From Pseudomonas sp. MWU13-2105 (lineage in GTDB: Bacteria > Pseudomonadota > Gammaproteobacteria > Pseudomonadales > Pseudomonadaceae): a DNA stretch of 64,000 bases. Below, piece after piece: positions 38,042-46,443 of this stretch (position 1 is the first letter of the stretch; each line of letters starts with the position of its first letter). Below the pieces are notes generated by a model. The model worked only from the letters and a program-made list of their open reading frames with translations, had not been told where the DNA came from and made no database searches. The stretch is from assembly GCF_023242315.1 (NCBI RefSeq), contig NZ_JALLIY010000006.1, positions 1 to 64,000 of the forward strand, in the 5' to 3' direction. A program made the position numbers and the translations under genes.

Positions 38042-38758
38042 TCAGTTCTTGTCAGGAGTGAAACGCTCGTGTTCATCCTGGTCGAACAGCTTGCGCCATT
38101 GCCGCAGCAGGTCGCTGCGCCGACCCGGATAACGCTCGCCCTGCTCCCGGGCCGAGGCGATACGATCGGTGCGAAAGGTCCGGAAGGCCTGGCGCAACTC
38201 GCACCAGGCGACCACCACCCGCGCCGAGTTCATGAAGCCCAGGGCCAAAGGCCAGATCAGGCGCTGGCTGGGGACCTTGTTCACGTCGGCGTAGTCGATG
38301 TGCAGCTTGGCCTGGTCGGCAATGGCCTGGCGAAACACATTCAACGACACCGCATTGTCCGGATAACCATACCCGCGCGGCCCCGGCAGCACGGTCGGAT
38401 TGCGCAGGGCCTCCCGGGCGGCCGGCGCCAGCACCGCGGCGATCTTGGCCAAGGCATCGGCGGCGGCCTTGCCCAGCACCTCGTCAGCGCGTTGATCGAC
38501 ATATTGCAGGCCGAGCACAATGGCCTCGGTTTCGTCGGCATTGAGCATCAGCGGCGGCAGGAACAAACCGCTGCGCAAGACGTAGCCGACCCCCGCCTCG
38601 CCCTGGATCGGCGCGCCGAGGGCGGTGAGCTCGGCGATATCGCGATAGACCGTGCGCTCGGAAATCTCCAGCTCGCAAGCCAGCGCCGCGGCGGTGGTCG
38701 GACGGCTCTTGGCGCGCAATACTTGGAGCAGGGTCAGTAGACGCGAAGTGCGGGACAC
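38042..38758 (-). CDS. YafY-type helix-turn-helix/WYL-domain regulator
   Basis: A 238-residue regulator. The N-terminal HTH_11 winged helix (RPTTAAALACELEISERTVY) covers residues 19-38. The WYL domain follows from about 140, with KLHIDYADVNKVPSQRLIWP and the RTFRTDRIASA segment that replaces the classical W-Y-L triad region. WYL domains sense ligands, possibly nucleic acids or nucleotides. Its probable targets are itself and the NTF2-like gene downstream. Confidence 0.85.
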   Translation of the reverse strand: MSRTSRLLTLLQVLRAKSRPTTAAALACELEISERTVYRDIAELTALGAPIQGEAGVGYVLRSGLFLPPLMLNADETEAIVLGLQYVDQRADEVLGKAAADALAKIAAVLAPAAREALRNPTVLPGPRGYGYPDNAVSLNVFRQAIADQAKLHIDYADVNKVPSQRLIWPLALGFMNSARVVVAWCELRQAFRTFRTDRIASAREQGERYPGRRSDLLRQWRKLFDQDEHERFTPDKN

Positions 38759-38887
38759 GCTGGACGAGCTCTGGCGGGATGGAGGCGTGCAGCTTAGCAG
38801 AGCCTCCTGTCAGCAATTGTCAGGAGCGCAACGATCCGGGAAACCCGCTTGACGACTTTCACCCTGATCAAGGCCGGGCGCACAACC

Positions 38888-38986
38888 TGCGGGAGCCGCC
38901 GGCCGGCGCTCGATTGCCGGCGCGGAGACCCTTGAGTCTTGCGCTGTCTATGCCGACGTCAGCGCCGGCAAGCCGGTATCTACAGG
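38888..38986. repeat. REPIN, degenerate
   Basis: Left arm GCGGGAGCCGCCGGCCGGCG, right arm inverted, CGCCGGCAAGCCGGTATCTA. The arms match less well than in the copies at 16549 and 60211, so this looks older. It fills most of the gap between the regulator and the H3TH membrane gene. Confidence 0.7.
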
Positions 38987-38998
38987 GGCTTCGGGGCA

Positions 38999-39640
38999 TC
39001 AATCTTCGGAAGTATCGACCTCGCCCCTTCTCACCCGCTTGGCAAACTCGGTTTCAATGCCTTGCGCCAGTATCCGTGCCTGACCTCGCCAGTCCTCGCG
39101 CTCGACCCGCCCTGGAAAGCTGAAGTAATGCTCTATCCAGTGCACTTGCGGATCCGTCCATTGGGCGATCTGGGAAAATCTGTAAATGCCCAGTTCGTGC
39201 AACACGGCTTCATTTTTATGGCCCACCCCGGAAATCAACTTCAGGTTATCGAGCGTCCCCGTGGGTCTTTCCATGACCAGCGGACGGCTGCCTATACCAG
39301 CGGCATCGGTGACCGCCGCGCGGGTTGCCGGACTCGAACCGGCGGCGCTGGTGGCGGCATCGGCCGCCAGCATGGCGCGAATCCAGGCACCGAGCCAGCA
39401 ACCGACCAGGTAAGCCGCGAACAACAGCAAGGCACTTTCCAGCCATAACCCGGCACGTCCCGGTAACAACTTGAGCAGGGCGACAACCACGCCGACGGCA
39501 AAGATCCATAACGCCGCATGCAACCAGCCGGCAACCCAGCGGACATGCGGCGCGGTCTGACTGGCGAGCCAGCCCACCAGCAAACCGAGAATCCCGGCCA
39601 GCAGCATCCAGCCCCAATACTGTTCAAGTAAATAACTCAT
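38999..39640 (-). CDS. Membrane protein with C-terminal helix-hairpin-helix (H3TH-like) domain
   Basis: A 213-residue protein. Three hydrophobic helices occupy about residues 8-90, then a flexible Ala/Thr linker. The C-terminal soluble domain starts DNLKLISGVGHKNEAVLHEL and continues GIYRFSQIAQWTDPQVHWIE. This is the helix-hairpin-helix fold also found in 5' flap-nuclease-like proteins and fused to NuoE-like domains; it binds DNA in some proteins but may be a protein interaction fold here. It lies 15 bases downstream of the OmpA-family gene, and the two are surely one operon. No experimentally known function that I recall. Confidence 0.8.
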   Translation of the reverse strand: MSYLLEQYWGWMLLAGILGLLVGWLASQTAPHVRWVAGWLHAALWIFAVGVVVALLKLLPGRAGLWLESALLLFAAYLVGCWLGAWIRAMLAADAATSAAGSSPATRAAVTDAAGIGSRPLVMERPTGTLDNLKLISGVGHKNEAVLHELGIYRFSQIAQWTDPQVHWIEHYFSFPGRVEREDWRGQARILAQGIETEFAKRVRRGEVDTSED

Positions 39641-39655
39641 GATGGTTGCTCCTGG

Positions 39656-40429
39656 TTATTTAGCCTCAGTCGGGGCGCTCACAGTGTTGTCATCCACTAC
39701 CTTTATTTCTATCCGACGATTTTGTGCCTGACCTTCCGGCGTATCGTTGGACGCCACCGGATTAGCCTGGCCAAATCCCGCGGCTTTCAGGTGTTCCGGG
39801 GTCACGCCATGTTGCGCCAGATAGCTGACCACGGCTTCGGCCCGACGCGTGGAAAGTGCCAGGTTGAAGTCCGCCGTGCCGGTGTTGTCGGTGTAGCCAT
39901 CGACTTCGAACTGTTCGTCGGGACACTGTTTGGCGGTAGCCACCAAGGCATCCAGCGCTGTTTGCGAGGCCGCTGAGAGAATGTCCTGGGCCGTATCGAA
40001 CAGCACTTTGTATTGATTCAACGCCGCGACAAACTGTTGTTCGCAGGCCTTGGCATCAACAACAGCGGCCGAACCCTGTGGATTGACCTGGGGTTCCTCG
40101 ACAGCCTTGGGTGTCGGTGCCGGCGGCGCGGCCGGGACAACTTCGGGAGTGCGGCCGATATCGCTATCGACCGGCGTCACGGGCTGATCGCCGAGGGTGC
40201 CGATCACCTGTCTGACACCAGGGGTTCGATCGGCCGTGTCACGGATTTTTGATGTTGCATTGGGCAGGGTCACGTCACGTCCTGCGACAGCAACGGGAGC
40301 ACTATCAATGGCACTCCCCACGCGGGTCTGCAAATCCTGTTCGACTTCAGGCGTTGTTATCCAAAGAGCGGCCAACCACAGCAAAGCAAGTAACGGTAAA
40401 CCCCACCACCATTTTTTCGAGCGAGCCAT
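39656..40429 (-). CDS. OmpA-family protein with N-terminal membrane anchor
   Basis: A 257-residue protein. Residues about 7-25 form an uncleaved-looking anchor (WWWGLPLLALLWLAALWITT). A BON-like stretch with VAVAGRDVTLPNATSK follows, then a Pro-rich linker (VVPAAPPAPTPKAVEEPQV). The C-terminal OmpA domain has FEVDGYTDNTGTADFNLALS and RRAEAVVSYLAQHGVTPEHL, with the NRRIEI end, and should bind peptidoglycan. Anchored in the inner membrane and gripping the wall, it resembles MotB-like or ArfA-like scaffold proteins. It is co-transcribed with the H3TH membrane gene. Confidence 0.85.
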   Translation of the reverse strand: MARSKKWWWGLPLLALLWLAALWITTPEVEQDLQTRVGSAIDSAPVAVAGRDVTLPNATSKIRDTADRTPGVRQVIGTLGDQPVTPVDSDIGRTPEVVPAAPPAPTPKAVEEPQVNPQGSAAVVDAKACEQQFVAALNQYKVLFDTAQDILSAASQTALDALVATAKQCPDEQFEVDGYTDNTGTADFNLALSTRRAEAVVSYLAQHGVTPEHLKAAGFGQANPVASNDTPEGQAQNRRIEIKVVDDNTVSAPTEAK

Positions 40430-40550
40430 TTGTCTTCTCCTTAACGTAGAAAAACCAACGGACTGCGAAAAATGCTGTAGCAGGTGATAGTAAAGTGTAG
40501 GTAATAGTGGCGAAGCGTCAATATAACGGCGACTCTAAGCAAAAGAGTCA

Positions 40551-40615
40551 AAAAAATATGCCACTCGACACGGAGCCGAGGTCCTGACGACCGTCGGGCG
40601 CCGCGTGGAGTGGCA
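40551..40615 (-). terminator. Probable intrinsic terminator after the nitrilase gene
   Basis: On the minus strand TGCCACTC pairs with GAGTGGCA around a long structured loop and is followed by TATTTTTTTG. It directly follows the nitrilase stop codon at 40620. The 190-base gap beyond is otherwise AT-rich and empty. Confidence 0.6.
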
Positions 40616-40619
40616 CTGA

Positions 40620-41546
40620 TCAATCCTGGATAAAACGCACTCCAGGCTTGGCGCGCTCGTCCACCTGCAACTCGAACACGTCCGGGCGGGCGTAATGGCC
40701 GGTGACGTCGAAGTCATAGCGGGCGCGGACCAGTTGCTCGGTGTCGATCTGCGCGGTCAGCAGGCCGGCCTCACCGACCAGCGGCCCGGCCAGCACCTCG
40801 CCCATCGGCCCGACAATCAGGCTGCCACCGTTGATCAACGGCCGCTGCGCCGGCCAGTTGGCCACCTCGATGCCCAATGCCTCTGGCGAAGGCTGGACCT
40901 GGCAGGCCGTGACCACGAAGCAACGGCCTTCACAGGCGATATGGCGCATCGTGACCTGCCACATCTCCCGCTCATCCACCGTTGGCGCACACCAGACTTC
41001 CACGCCCTTGGCGTACATCGCCGTGCGCAACAGCGGCATGTAGTTTTCCCAGCACACTGCCGAACCGATCCGCCCGGCCTTGCCCTCTACCACCGGCAGG
41101 GTCGAGCCGTCGCCCTTGGCCCAGATCAGCCGTTCGGTACCGGTGGGCATCAACTTGCGGTGCTTGGCCACCAAGCCGCCCTGGGGCTCGAAGAACAACA
41201 CCGTGCAATACAGGGTGTGCCCCGCGCGCTCGATGACCCCGAGCACCAGGCTCGCCCCCGTGCGGGCGGACAACTGCGCCAGGGCGTCGGTCTCGGCGCC
41301 CGGCACGTCGATGGCGTTGTCGTGATAACGGGCGAAGGCCTCGCGCCCCTCGGGCAGTCGATAACCCAACTGGGTGCCGAAGGTTTCACCCTTGGGGTAG
41401 CCGCCCAGCAAGGCTTCGGGCATCACCACCAGGCAGGCGCCGGACTCGATGATCGAGCGCTCGTAACCGAGGATCTGTTCCAGGGTGTCTCCCTTGCCGC
41501 CTGGCAGGGAACCGATTTGCAACGCGGCAACGATGGACTTGGGCAT
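40620..41546 (-). CDS. Aliphatic/aryl nitrilase (carbon-nitrogen hydrolase)
   Basis: A 308-residue nitrilase that hydrolyses nitriles to acids and ammonia. The Glu-Lys-Cys triad is seen in [12 protein letters not shown] (Glu near 44), [14 protein letters not shown] (Lys near 130) and [14 protein letters not shown] (Cys near 164). The CWENYMPL context is that of plant NIT4/NIT1-like and bacterial beta-cyanoalanine or arylacetonitrile nitrilases rather than amidases. Plant-associated pseudomonads use such enzymes on indole-3-acetonitrile or cyanoalanine. No aldoxime dehydratase or regulator is adjacent. Substrate specificity cannot be set from sequence alone. Confidence 0.9.
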   Translation of the reverse strand: MPKSIVAALQIGSLPGGKGDTLEQILGYERSIIESGACLVVMPEALLGGYPKGETFGTQLGYRLPEGREAFARYHDNAIDVPGAETDALAQLSARTGASLVLGVIERAGHTLYCTVLFFEPQGGLVAKHRKLMPTGTERLIWAKGDGSTLPVVEGKAGRIGSAVCWENYMPLLRTAMYAKGVEVWCAPTVDEREMWQVTMRHIACEGRCFVVTACQVQPSPEALGIEVANWPAQRPLINGGSLIVGPMGEVLAGPLVGEAGLLTAQIDTEQLVRARYDFDVTGHYARPDVFELQVDERAKPGVRFIQD

Positions 41547-41778
41547 GACGTGAACTCCATGAAGGTGTGGTGCCGATTGTCATGGCGCTCGGCATCATGC
41601 ATAAAGCCACCTTCAGAACTGAGTGATATGAACTACATAAATATCATCTTCAATAACGCCCTACCCGGCCAAGGTTTTGGCAGCCTTGTATACCCCCGCG
41701 AATTGATAGGCATTTGCTATCTGCTGTTCTCGACAGGGACTGCCGAAGGTTAGAATGGCCGAAACCAGGGAAGAATTC

Positions 41779-42777
41779 ATGAGCGAACCGATCCTTTCAG
41801 AAGCCGAGTACGACGCCATCACCGACGCAGCCGCGCATTGGTGCATGCGCTTGCATGAAGAGGATTGCACCGGCGCCGAACGCGAGGCCTTCGCCGCCTG
41901 GCTCAAGGCCGACCCGCTGCATGCCTTCGAATACGAAGCCATGCTGGAAATCTGGGACGTGGCCGATCAGCTACCACCGGTCGCCACGCCCCGGGTGCTC
42001 GCCCCGGCCCCCCAGCGGCGTGGCTGGCAACGCTACGCCATGGCCGCGACCATCGGCCTGCTGGCGCTGCCCGTCGCCGGTTACCTGGGCTGGAGCCTCG
42101 GTTGGATTCCGAGCACCTACCAGAGCTTCGAGACTTCGAACCAGTTGCGCCAGGTCACCCTCGCCGACGGCAGCCAGGTGGAGTTGAACCTGGGGACGCA
42201 GTTGACCTACAGCAACTACAAGGATCAACGCCGGGTGACCTTGAAAAAGGGCGAGGCCTATTTCGAGGTGCGCCACGACGCCGGGCATCCCTTCGTGGTG
42301 AAAGCCGCCGAGGGCCAGGTACAGGTCACCGGGACCCGCTTCAATGTCTGGATGTATCAGGACCAGGTCCGCGTGACCTTGCTGCAAGGCTCGGTGCTGG
42401 TCAGCAGCAGTGCCCATCCCGGTGACGGCTATCGCCTCGACCCGGGCATGCAGGCACGCTACAAATCCGGCGATTACGAACCGCAGATCAGCCAGACCCA
42501 TGCGCAAGACGCCGACCTGGCCTGGCGCAACGGCAAGCTGGTCCTCGACAACCTGCCGCTGAGCGACGCCCTGCCGTTGATCAACCGCTACCTGGAACGT
42601 CCGGCACTGCTGGCCGACAATGCCACCGGGTCGATTCGCATCGGTGGGATCTACAGCACCGGAGAAGTGCAACGGCTGCTGACCTCGCTGCCCAAGGTAC
42701 TGCCGGTGTACCTGACGCAGAACAAGGAAGGCCAGGCGGTGATCAACGCGATTCCCCGAGACACCCCAAAGGGCTGA
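41779..42777 (+). CDS. FecR-family sigma-factor regulator without adjacent sigma gene
   Basis: A 332-residue FecR-type protein. The N-terminal cytoplasmic helix bundle (DUF4880: AAHWCMRLHEEDCTGAEREA) covers about residues 8-55. One membrane helix follows near 85-105 (ATIGLLALPVAGYLGWSLGW), then the periplasmic FecR domain (VTLADGSQVELNLGTQLTYS) and a C-terminal part that would meet a TonB receptor's signalling domain. Such proteins hold ECF sigma factors in check until a siderophore binds. No fecI-like gene and no receptor gene adjoins it; the neighbours are a nitrilase and pvdQ. A start at 41755 also has a fair ribosome-binding site and would add eight residues. Confidence 0.85.
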   Translation: MSEPILSEAEYDAITDAAAHWCMRLHEEDCTGAEREAFAAWLKADPLHAFEYEAMLEIWDVADQLPPVATPRVLAPAPQRRGWQRYAMAATIGLLALPVAGYLGWSLGWIPSTYQSFETSNQLRQVTLADGSQVELNLGTQLTYSNYKDQRRVTLKKGEAYFEVRHDAGHPFVVKAAEGQVQVTGTRFNVWMYQDQVRVTLLQGSVLVSSSAHPGDGYRLDPGMQARYKSGDYEPQISQTHAQDADLAWRNGKLVLDNLPLSDALPLINRYLERPALLADNATGSIRIGGIYSTGEVQRLLTSLPKVLPVYLTQNKEGQAVINAIPRDTPKG

Positions 42778-42871
42778 TCGGCCTACCTGTGATGCTGATA
42801 CCGTTCAGCCAGGGAAATGTGTCGCCGGACGCGGTTTTGTGGCGAGCGGGCTTGTCGGGACGCCACAAGTG

Positions 42872-45196
42872 TTACTGTTGCGGCTCGCGAATCACCTGCA
42901 CGCGATACTCGGCATCGGCCTTGATCTGCTGCTCGGTAAACGGCAGCACACTCCACTGCTTCTTCGAGAACGCTTCGGTCTGGTCGCGGAAATGCGCCGA
43001 CGTCGGGTCAGTGGACAGCGAAAACGCCAGCAATCCCAGGGCCTGCGGCCCCTTGTCGTCAAAACTCACCACTTGCAGATAGCTGGTGCCGCCCACCACT
43101 TCGCGCTTGCCGCCCTGCCCCGGCACGCTCTGGATCGCGTTGTACACACCGAGGGTCGCCGGGCCGCCGTGCACCGGGACCGGCTGCCCGCCCCGGCTGA
43201 CCTGTTGCACATCGCCCCAGTGACTATCGGCCGTCAGGCCCGCCGCCTTCACTTGCTCCAGCGACGCCTGCATCGCCGCGCGCAGCGCCCTGGCCACCTT
43301 GATCTGCTCGAAGGCCAGGCCACGTGGAGTGTGCTGCGGATCCGCCGGGTCGAACCTGACCCGCCAGAAGTTTTCCCCTTCGGCCAAGCGCGCCATGATG
43401 TTCTGGAAATGCACCATGCCCAGGCCGCTTTGCAGGTTCGCATGGGCATCCCAGCCCTTTAGGCTGGCACACACTGGTGCCAACGCCAGGGCATCGCTGC
43501 CCTGCTCGCCCGCGCAGAAGCGCAACAGGTCCGGTAGCACCAGGCCGGCCAGGTAGACCTGATCGTCCATCACCATCGCTTGCAGGTCCGCGACCTTGAT
43601 CGCCGCGGGCCGGTCCAGCCGCGCCAGGCGTTCGAGGGCAAAGCGCGCCCGTGGCCCGAGGGGTTCGCCCTCACGACTGACCAAGGGCGAAAAGCCCTTG
43701 AGCGGCGCCCGCGGATTGGCCATCCAGGCCGAATCGTTGGAGTTCTGCAGATAGTCGCCACGCTCCAGTTGTGGCAGCTGCTCCGCCGGAAAGATGCCCT
43801 TCTGCGCGGCATTCGCCGCCACGCTCCAGGCGCAGGCACTGCGCGAACCGTCGAGCACCACCAGCGGCCCGTTACCTCGCGGATCGCCGCACAGGGCCAG
43901 CTTGGCCGCATCCACATAAGGCACCACCGACAGGTTCAGGTACAGCGCCCGTCCCTGGTCATCCGCGGCCAGGGTATTGACCCAGGGAATGCCCTGGAGC
44001 CGCTGCACCGACGCCTGCAATGCCTTGAGGTTGTCGGCATGGTTCATCGCATACCACTGCTGCAACACCCGATCGTTGTCCTGGTTGGCATCCCGCAGGC
44101 TGAACGCCACGTCACGGTTCCAGTCGAGCTTGCCGGGCCATTGCACGAGCGGCCCGAACACCGAGCTGTAGAGCACCCGCTCAACCGTCCGGGTGGCGCC
44201 ATCGGCCTGCTTGACCTCGACCTGGACCAGGCGCTTGTCCAGCGCCGTGGACTGGCCATCGAGCAGGTAACGGGTCGGATCCTTGGGATCGAGTTGCAGC
44301 CGGTAGAGGGTGAAATGCCTGGACGTATCCACCGTGTGGGTCCAGGCCAGGTGCCGGTTGAAGCCGATATTGATCATCGGCAAGCCCGGCAAGGCCGCGC
44401 CCATGACATCGAGCTGGCCGGGAATGGTCAGGTGCATCTGGTAGAAGCGCAGGCCACCGACCCAGGGAAAATGCGGGTTGCCCAGCAGCAGTCCACGGCC
44501 ATTGAACGAACGCTCGCCGCCGACCGCCACCGCGTTGCTGCCACGCTCCAGGGCGAAACGTTGCAGGCGTTCGGCCGCCAGTTGGAACGACGCATTCGAT
44601 ACCTGGGCGGCCTGGCGCGGTGGCGTGGCGGCGACCAGGGCTTCGGCGAACTGCCCGGCACCGCCTTCCACCAGCAAGCGCCGGGTCAGCTTGACCAGGT
44701 CGCGGGGCGTGATCGGACGTAGCCAATCCGCCCGGCATTGCTCCGGCAAGCCCTTGGCCTGGCGCTCGCTGAGTTGGCGGTTGTAGCCGGCGACATAACC
44801 CTCGATCAACTGCACGACCTGCGGGGTCTGCGCCTGCCAGAAAGCGTCCACCGCCCGGGGCGCATTGAGCCAGTTGAAGAACAGGTCGCTGGTAAGGTTG
44901 TCGCGCTGCTCGAAGGTCATCTGCCCGGGGCCGAAGTAGCGCGAACGCTCGCCATTGACCGTAACGATTTCGTTGGCCAGCAGGCACAGATTGTCCTCGG
45001 CATAGGCATAACCGATGCCGTAACCCAGCCCGCGTTCGTTACTGGCGCGGATATGTGGCACGCCGAAGCTGGTGCGGCGGATCTCGGCGCTCAGGGCGCG
45101 ACTCGATTCGCCGCCCTCGCGGGCCATGGCATGAGTACCGAGGCCGATCAGCAACGTCGCCAGGCACAACCTGGATAGCGAGCGGGAAATAATCAC
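42872..45196 (-). CDS. pvdQ: Acyl-homoserine-lactone / pyoverdine acylase PvdQ
   Basis: A 774-residue Ntn-hydrolase precursor. The signal peptide IISRSLSRLCLATLLIGLGT...AMA exports it to the periplasm. Autocatalytic cleavage before S220 in GSNAVAVGGERSFNGRGLLL yields alpha and beta chains, with that serine as nucleophile. HFPWVGGLRFYQMHLTIPGQ, GIPWVNTLAADDQGRALYL and QNSNDSAWMANP match P. aeruginosa PvdQ closely in style. PvdQ removes the fatty-acid chain from the pyoverdine precursor and also degrades long-chain acyl-homoserine lactones. I assign the GTG start at 45196, with AGGA six bases upstream. No other pyoverdine gene is nearby. A PvdS-like promoter lies about 120 bases upstream. Confidence 0.9.
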   Translation of the reverse strand: MIISRSLSRLCLATLLIGLGTHAMAREGGESSRALSAEIRRTSFGVPHIRASNERGLGYGIGYAYAEDNLCLLANEIVTVNGERSRYFGPGQMTFEQRDNLTSDLFFNWLNAPRAVDAFWQAQTPQVVQLIEGYVAGYNRQLSERQAKGLPEQCRADWLRPITPRDLVKLTRRLLVEGGAGQFAEALVAATPPRQAAQVSNASFQLAAERLQRFALERGSNAVAVGGERSFNGRGLLLGNPHFPWVGGLRFYQMHLTIPGQLDVMGAALPGLPMINIGFNRHLAWTHTVDTSRHFTLYRLQLDPKDPTRYLLDGQSTALDKRLVQVEVKQADGATRTVERVLYSSVFGPLVQWPGKLDWNRDVAFSLRDANQDNDRVLQQWYAMNHADNLKALQASVQRLQGIPWVNTLAADDQGRALYLNLSVVPYVDAAKLALCGDPRGNGPLVVLDGSRSACAWSVAANAAQKGIFPAEQLPQLERGDYLQNSNDSAWMANPRAPLKGFSPLVSREGEPLGPRARFALERLARLDRPAAIKVADLQAMVMDDQVYLAGLVLPDLLRFCAGEQGSDALALAPVCASLKGWDAHANLQSGLGMVHFQNIMARLAEGENFWRVRFDPADPQHTPRGLAFEQIKVARALRAAMQASLEQVKAAGLTADSHWGDVQQVSRGGQPVPVHGGPATLGVYNAIQSVPGQGGKREVVGGTSYLQVVSFDDKGPQALGLLAFSLSTDPTSAHFRDQTEAFSKKQWSVLPFTEQQIKADAEYRVQVIREPQQ

Positions 45197-45315
45197 ACTG
45201 ACTCCTGATGGAATATCGAACACCAGGCGACCTTGCATGCGACAGCGCAGCGGCAGCCCGGAAAAGCGGCCACCGTGCGAAATAAACCAGGGAGGGCCGA
45301 TGCCTGCCCATAAAG

Positions 45316-45338
45316 ACGAGCCTGAACATGAAAATTTA
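45316..45338 (-). promoter_or_regulatory. Candidate PvdS-type (iron-starvation) promoter of pvdQ
   Basis: On the minus strand GCTAAAT is followed after 15 bases by CGT. PvdS promoters have TAAAT and CGT about 16-17 bases apart, so this is one base short. Its position about 120 bases before pvdQ and the family's known iron control make it worth noting. Confidence 0.4.
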
Positions 45339-45484
45339 GCCCTATACAGGTGCTATCACTTGTCTGCGACTTGATACCGACAAATTTTCTACATTCGAGG
45401 CTTCATGATTTATCCGTCTCGCTCGTTCTTATCAACGAGAGCTGACATCACATTCCTGATCAGGCTCTGAAAAGGAGTTTTTGC

Positions 45485-45892
45485 ATGTACGACCAGCACA
45501 GGTCAACGGACGGTAATTCTTTGCAACGCGATCCTTCCTACAGCTCGGGCGCCATGTTGGCCAAACCTGCCGAACGCGGCGGCAATAACCGCATCCGTCA
45601 GTTGCTCAAACACTTCGGTTTGCGCACCAGCCTGATCCGGCTCAAAGTCATCGATGCACTGTTGAGTGCCGGTGAAGACGATCGTCGGCTGGGTGTGCGC
45701 GGGGTTCACAGTCACTTGCTGGAGCTGGGCATTCCCTTGTCCTTCCTCAGCGTGCGCGAGGTGCTCAAGCGCCTGTGCAGCGAGGGTGTCGTGGTGCTCA
45801 ACGCGGACAAGAGCTACAGCCTGCACGCGGATGCGGCCGCGATCCTCGAGTCACAGGACGCCACACCGCAGGCCGCGGACCTCGGCAACTGA
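45485..45892 (+). CDS. Fur-like Fe2+/Zn2+ uptake regulation protein
   Basis: A 135-residue protein with a Fur-type winged helix: LLKHFGLRTSLIRLKVIDAL, GVRGVHSHLLELGIPLSFLS and VREVLKRLCSEGVVVL. It lacks the C-terminal dimerisation domain with the His/Cys metal sites of true Fur, so it is a shortened paralogue seen in Pseudomonas and annotated as Fe2+/Zn2+ uptake regulator. A strong AAGGAG lies seven bases before the ATG. It is divergent from pvdQ across 288 bases, so control of pvdQ is conceivable. Its 3' end is two bases from the convergent small membrane gene. Confidence 0.75.
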   Translation: MYDQHRSTDGNSLQRDPSYSSGAMLAKPAERGGNNRIRQLLKHFGLRTSLIRLKVIDALLSAGEDDRRLGVRGVHSHLLELGIPLSFLSVREVLKRLCSEGVVVLNADKSYSLHADAAAILESQDATPQAADLGN

Positions 45893-45894
45893 GT

Positions 45895-46083
45895 TCAGGG
45901 CTTGACCTTGCGCCGCATCACACCGTTGATCACCACCACGACCACCGCCACGCCAATGGCGATGTACTGGAACAACTTCTCGCTGATGACCCCGGTGTTT
46001 TGCAGATAGGACAGGCCGAACATGATCCCCAGCACCACCAGGGAAATCAGAATCGAGTATTTCAGACGCTGCGATTGAGTCAT
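45895..46083 (-). CDS. Small two-helix membrane protein (62 aa)
   Basis: A 62-residue protein, MTQSQRLKYSILISLVVLGI then MFGLSYLQNTGVIS, with two hydrophobic helices (about residues 9-27 and 38-54) joined by a short loop and a positively charged C-terminus, RRKVKP. AGGA seven bases before the ATG at 46083 sets the start. Function unknown; short hairpin membrane proteins of this kind often modulate larger membrane complexes. Confidence 0.7.
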   Translation of the reverse strand: MTQSQRLKYSILISLVVLGIMFGLSYLQNTGVISEKLFQYIAIGVAVVVVVINGVMRRKVKP

Positions 46084-46250
46084 TGGGTATTCCTGAAAGT
46101 TAAAGCCTGAAGCGGTCAATGTATCCAGCTTGTATCAGAATACATACCAATGACCTACAAAGGTCGATGAATGAAACGACACAAACGGGGTCTCATATTA
46201 CAGCCGCGGAAATGTTTTAGCTTCCCGGCTTCACCCATGAGGATCTATCC

Positions 46251-46409
46251 ATGTTTCGTCGAATCACACTGCTGATTCCCCTGCTGATCATTCTGTCCCT
46301 GAGCGGTTGCATCATCTTTCCCCATGGTGGCGGCTGGCACGATCATGACCATCGTTACTATGATGGTGACCATCGTTACTATGGTGGTGAGCACTACTAC
46401 CGCCGCTGA
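46251..46409 (+). CDS. 52-aa His/Tyr-rich lipoprotein
   Basis: A 52-residue frame starting MFRRITLLIPLLIILSLSGC, with AGGA seven bases upstream, so translation is well supported. The lipobox LSGC predicts a lipidated Cys20. The 32-residue mature peptide is almost wholly His, Tyr, Asp, Gly and Arg, with an imperfect repeat DHRYYDG / DHRYYGG / EHYYRR. Seven histidines next to acidic residues could bind Zn, Ni, Cu or Fe. The neighbours, a Fur-like regulator and pvdQ, are consistent with a metal theme. It is shorter than most annotation cut-offs. No known family recognised. Confidence 0.7.
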   Translation: MFRRITLLIPLLIILSLSGCIIFPHGGGWHDHDHRYYDGDHRYYGGEHYYRR

Positions 46410-46443
46410 TCACGGCTGTCGGGGATGGTGATCAGCCGTCCCC

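Noticed and set aside
41625..41646. GATAT-N11-ATATC inverted repeat upstream of the FecR gene
   Set aside because: It resembles a LysR T-N11-A site, but no LysR gene adjoins it and the half-sites are short and AT-only, so chance is likely.
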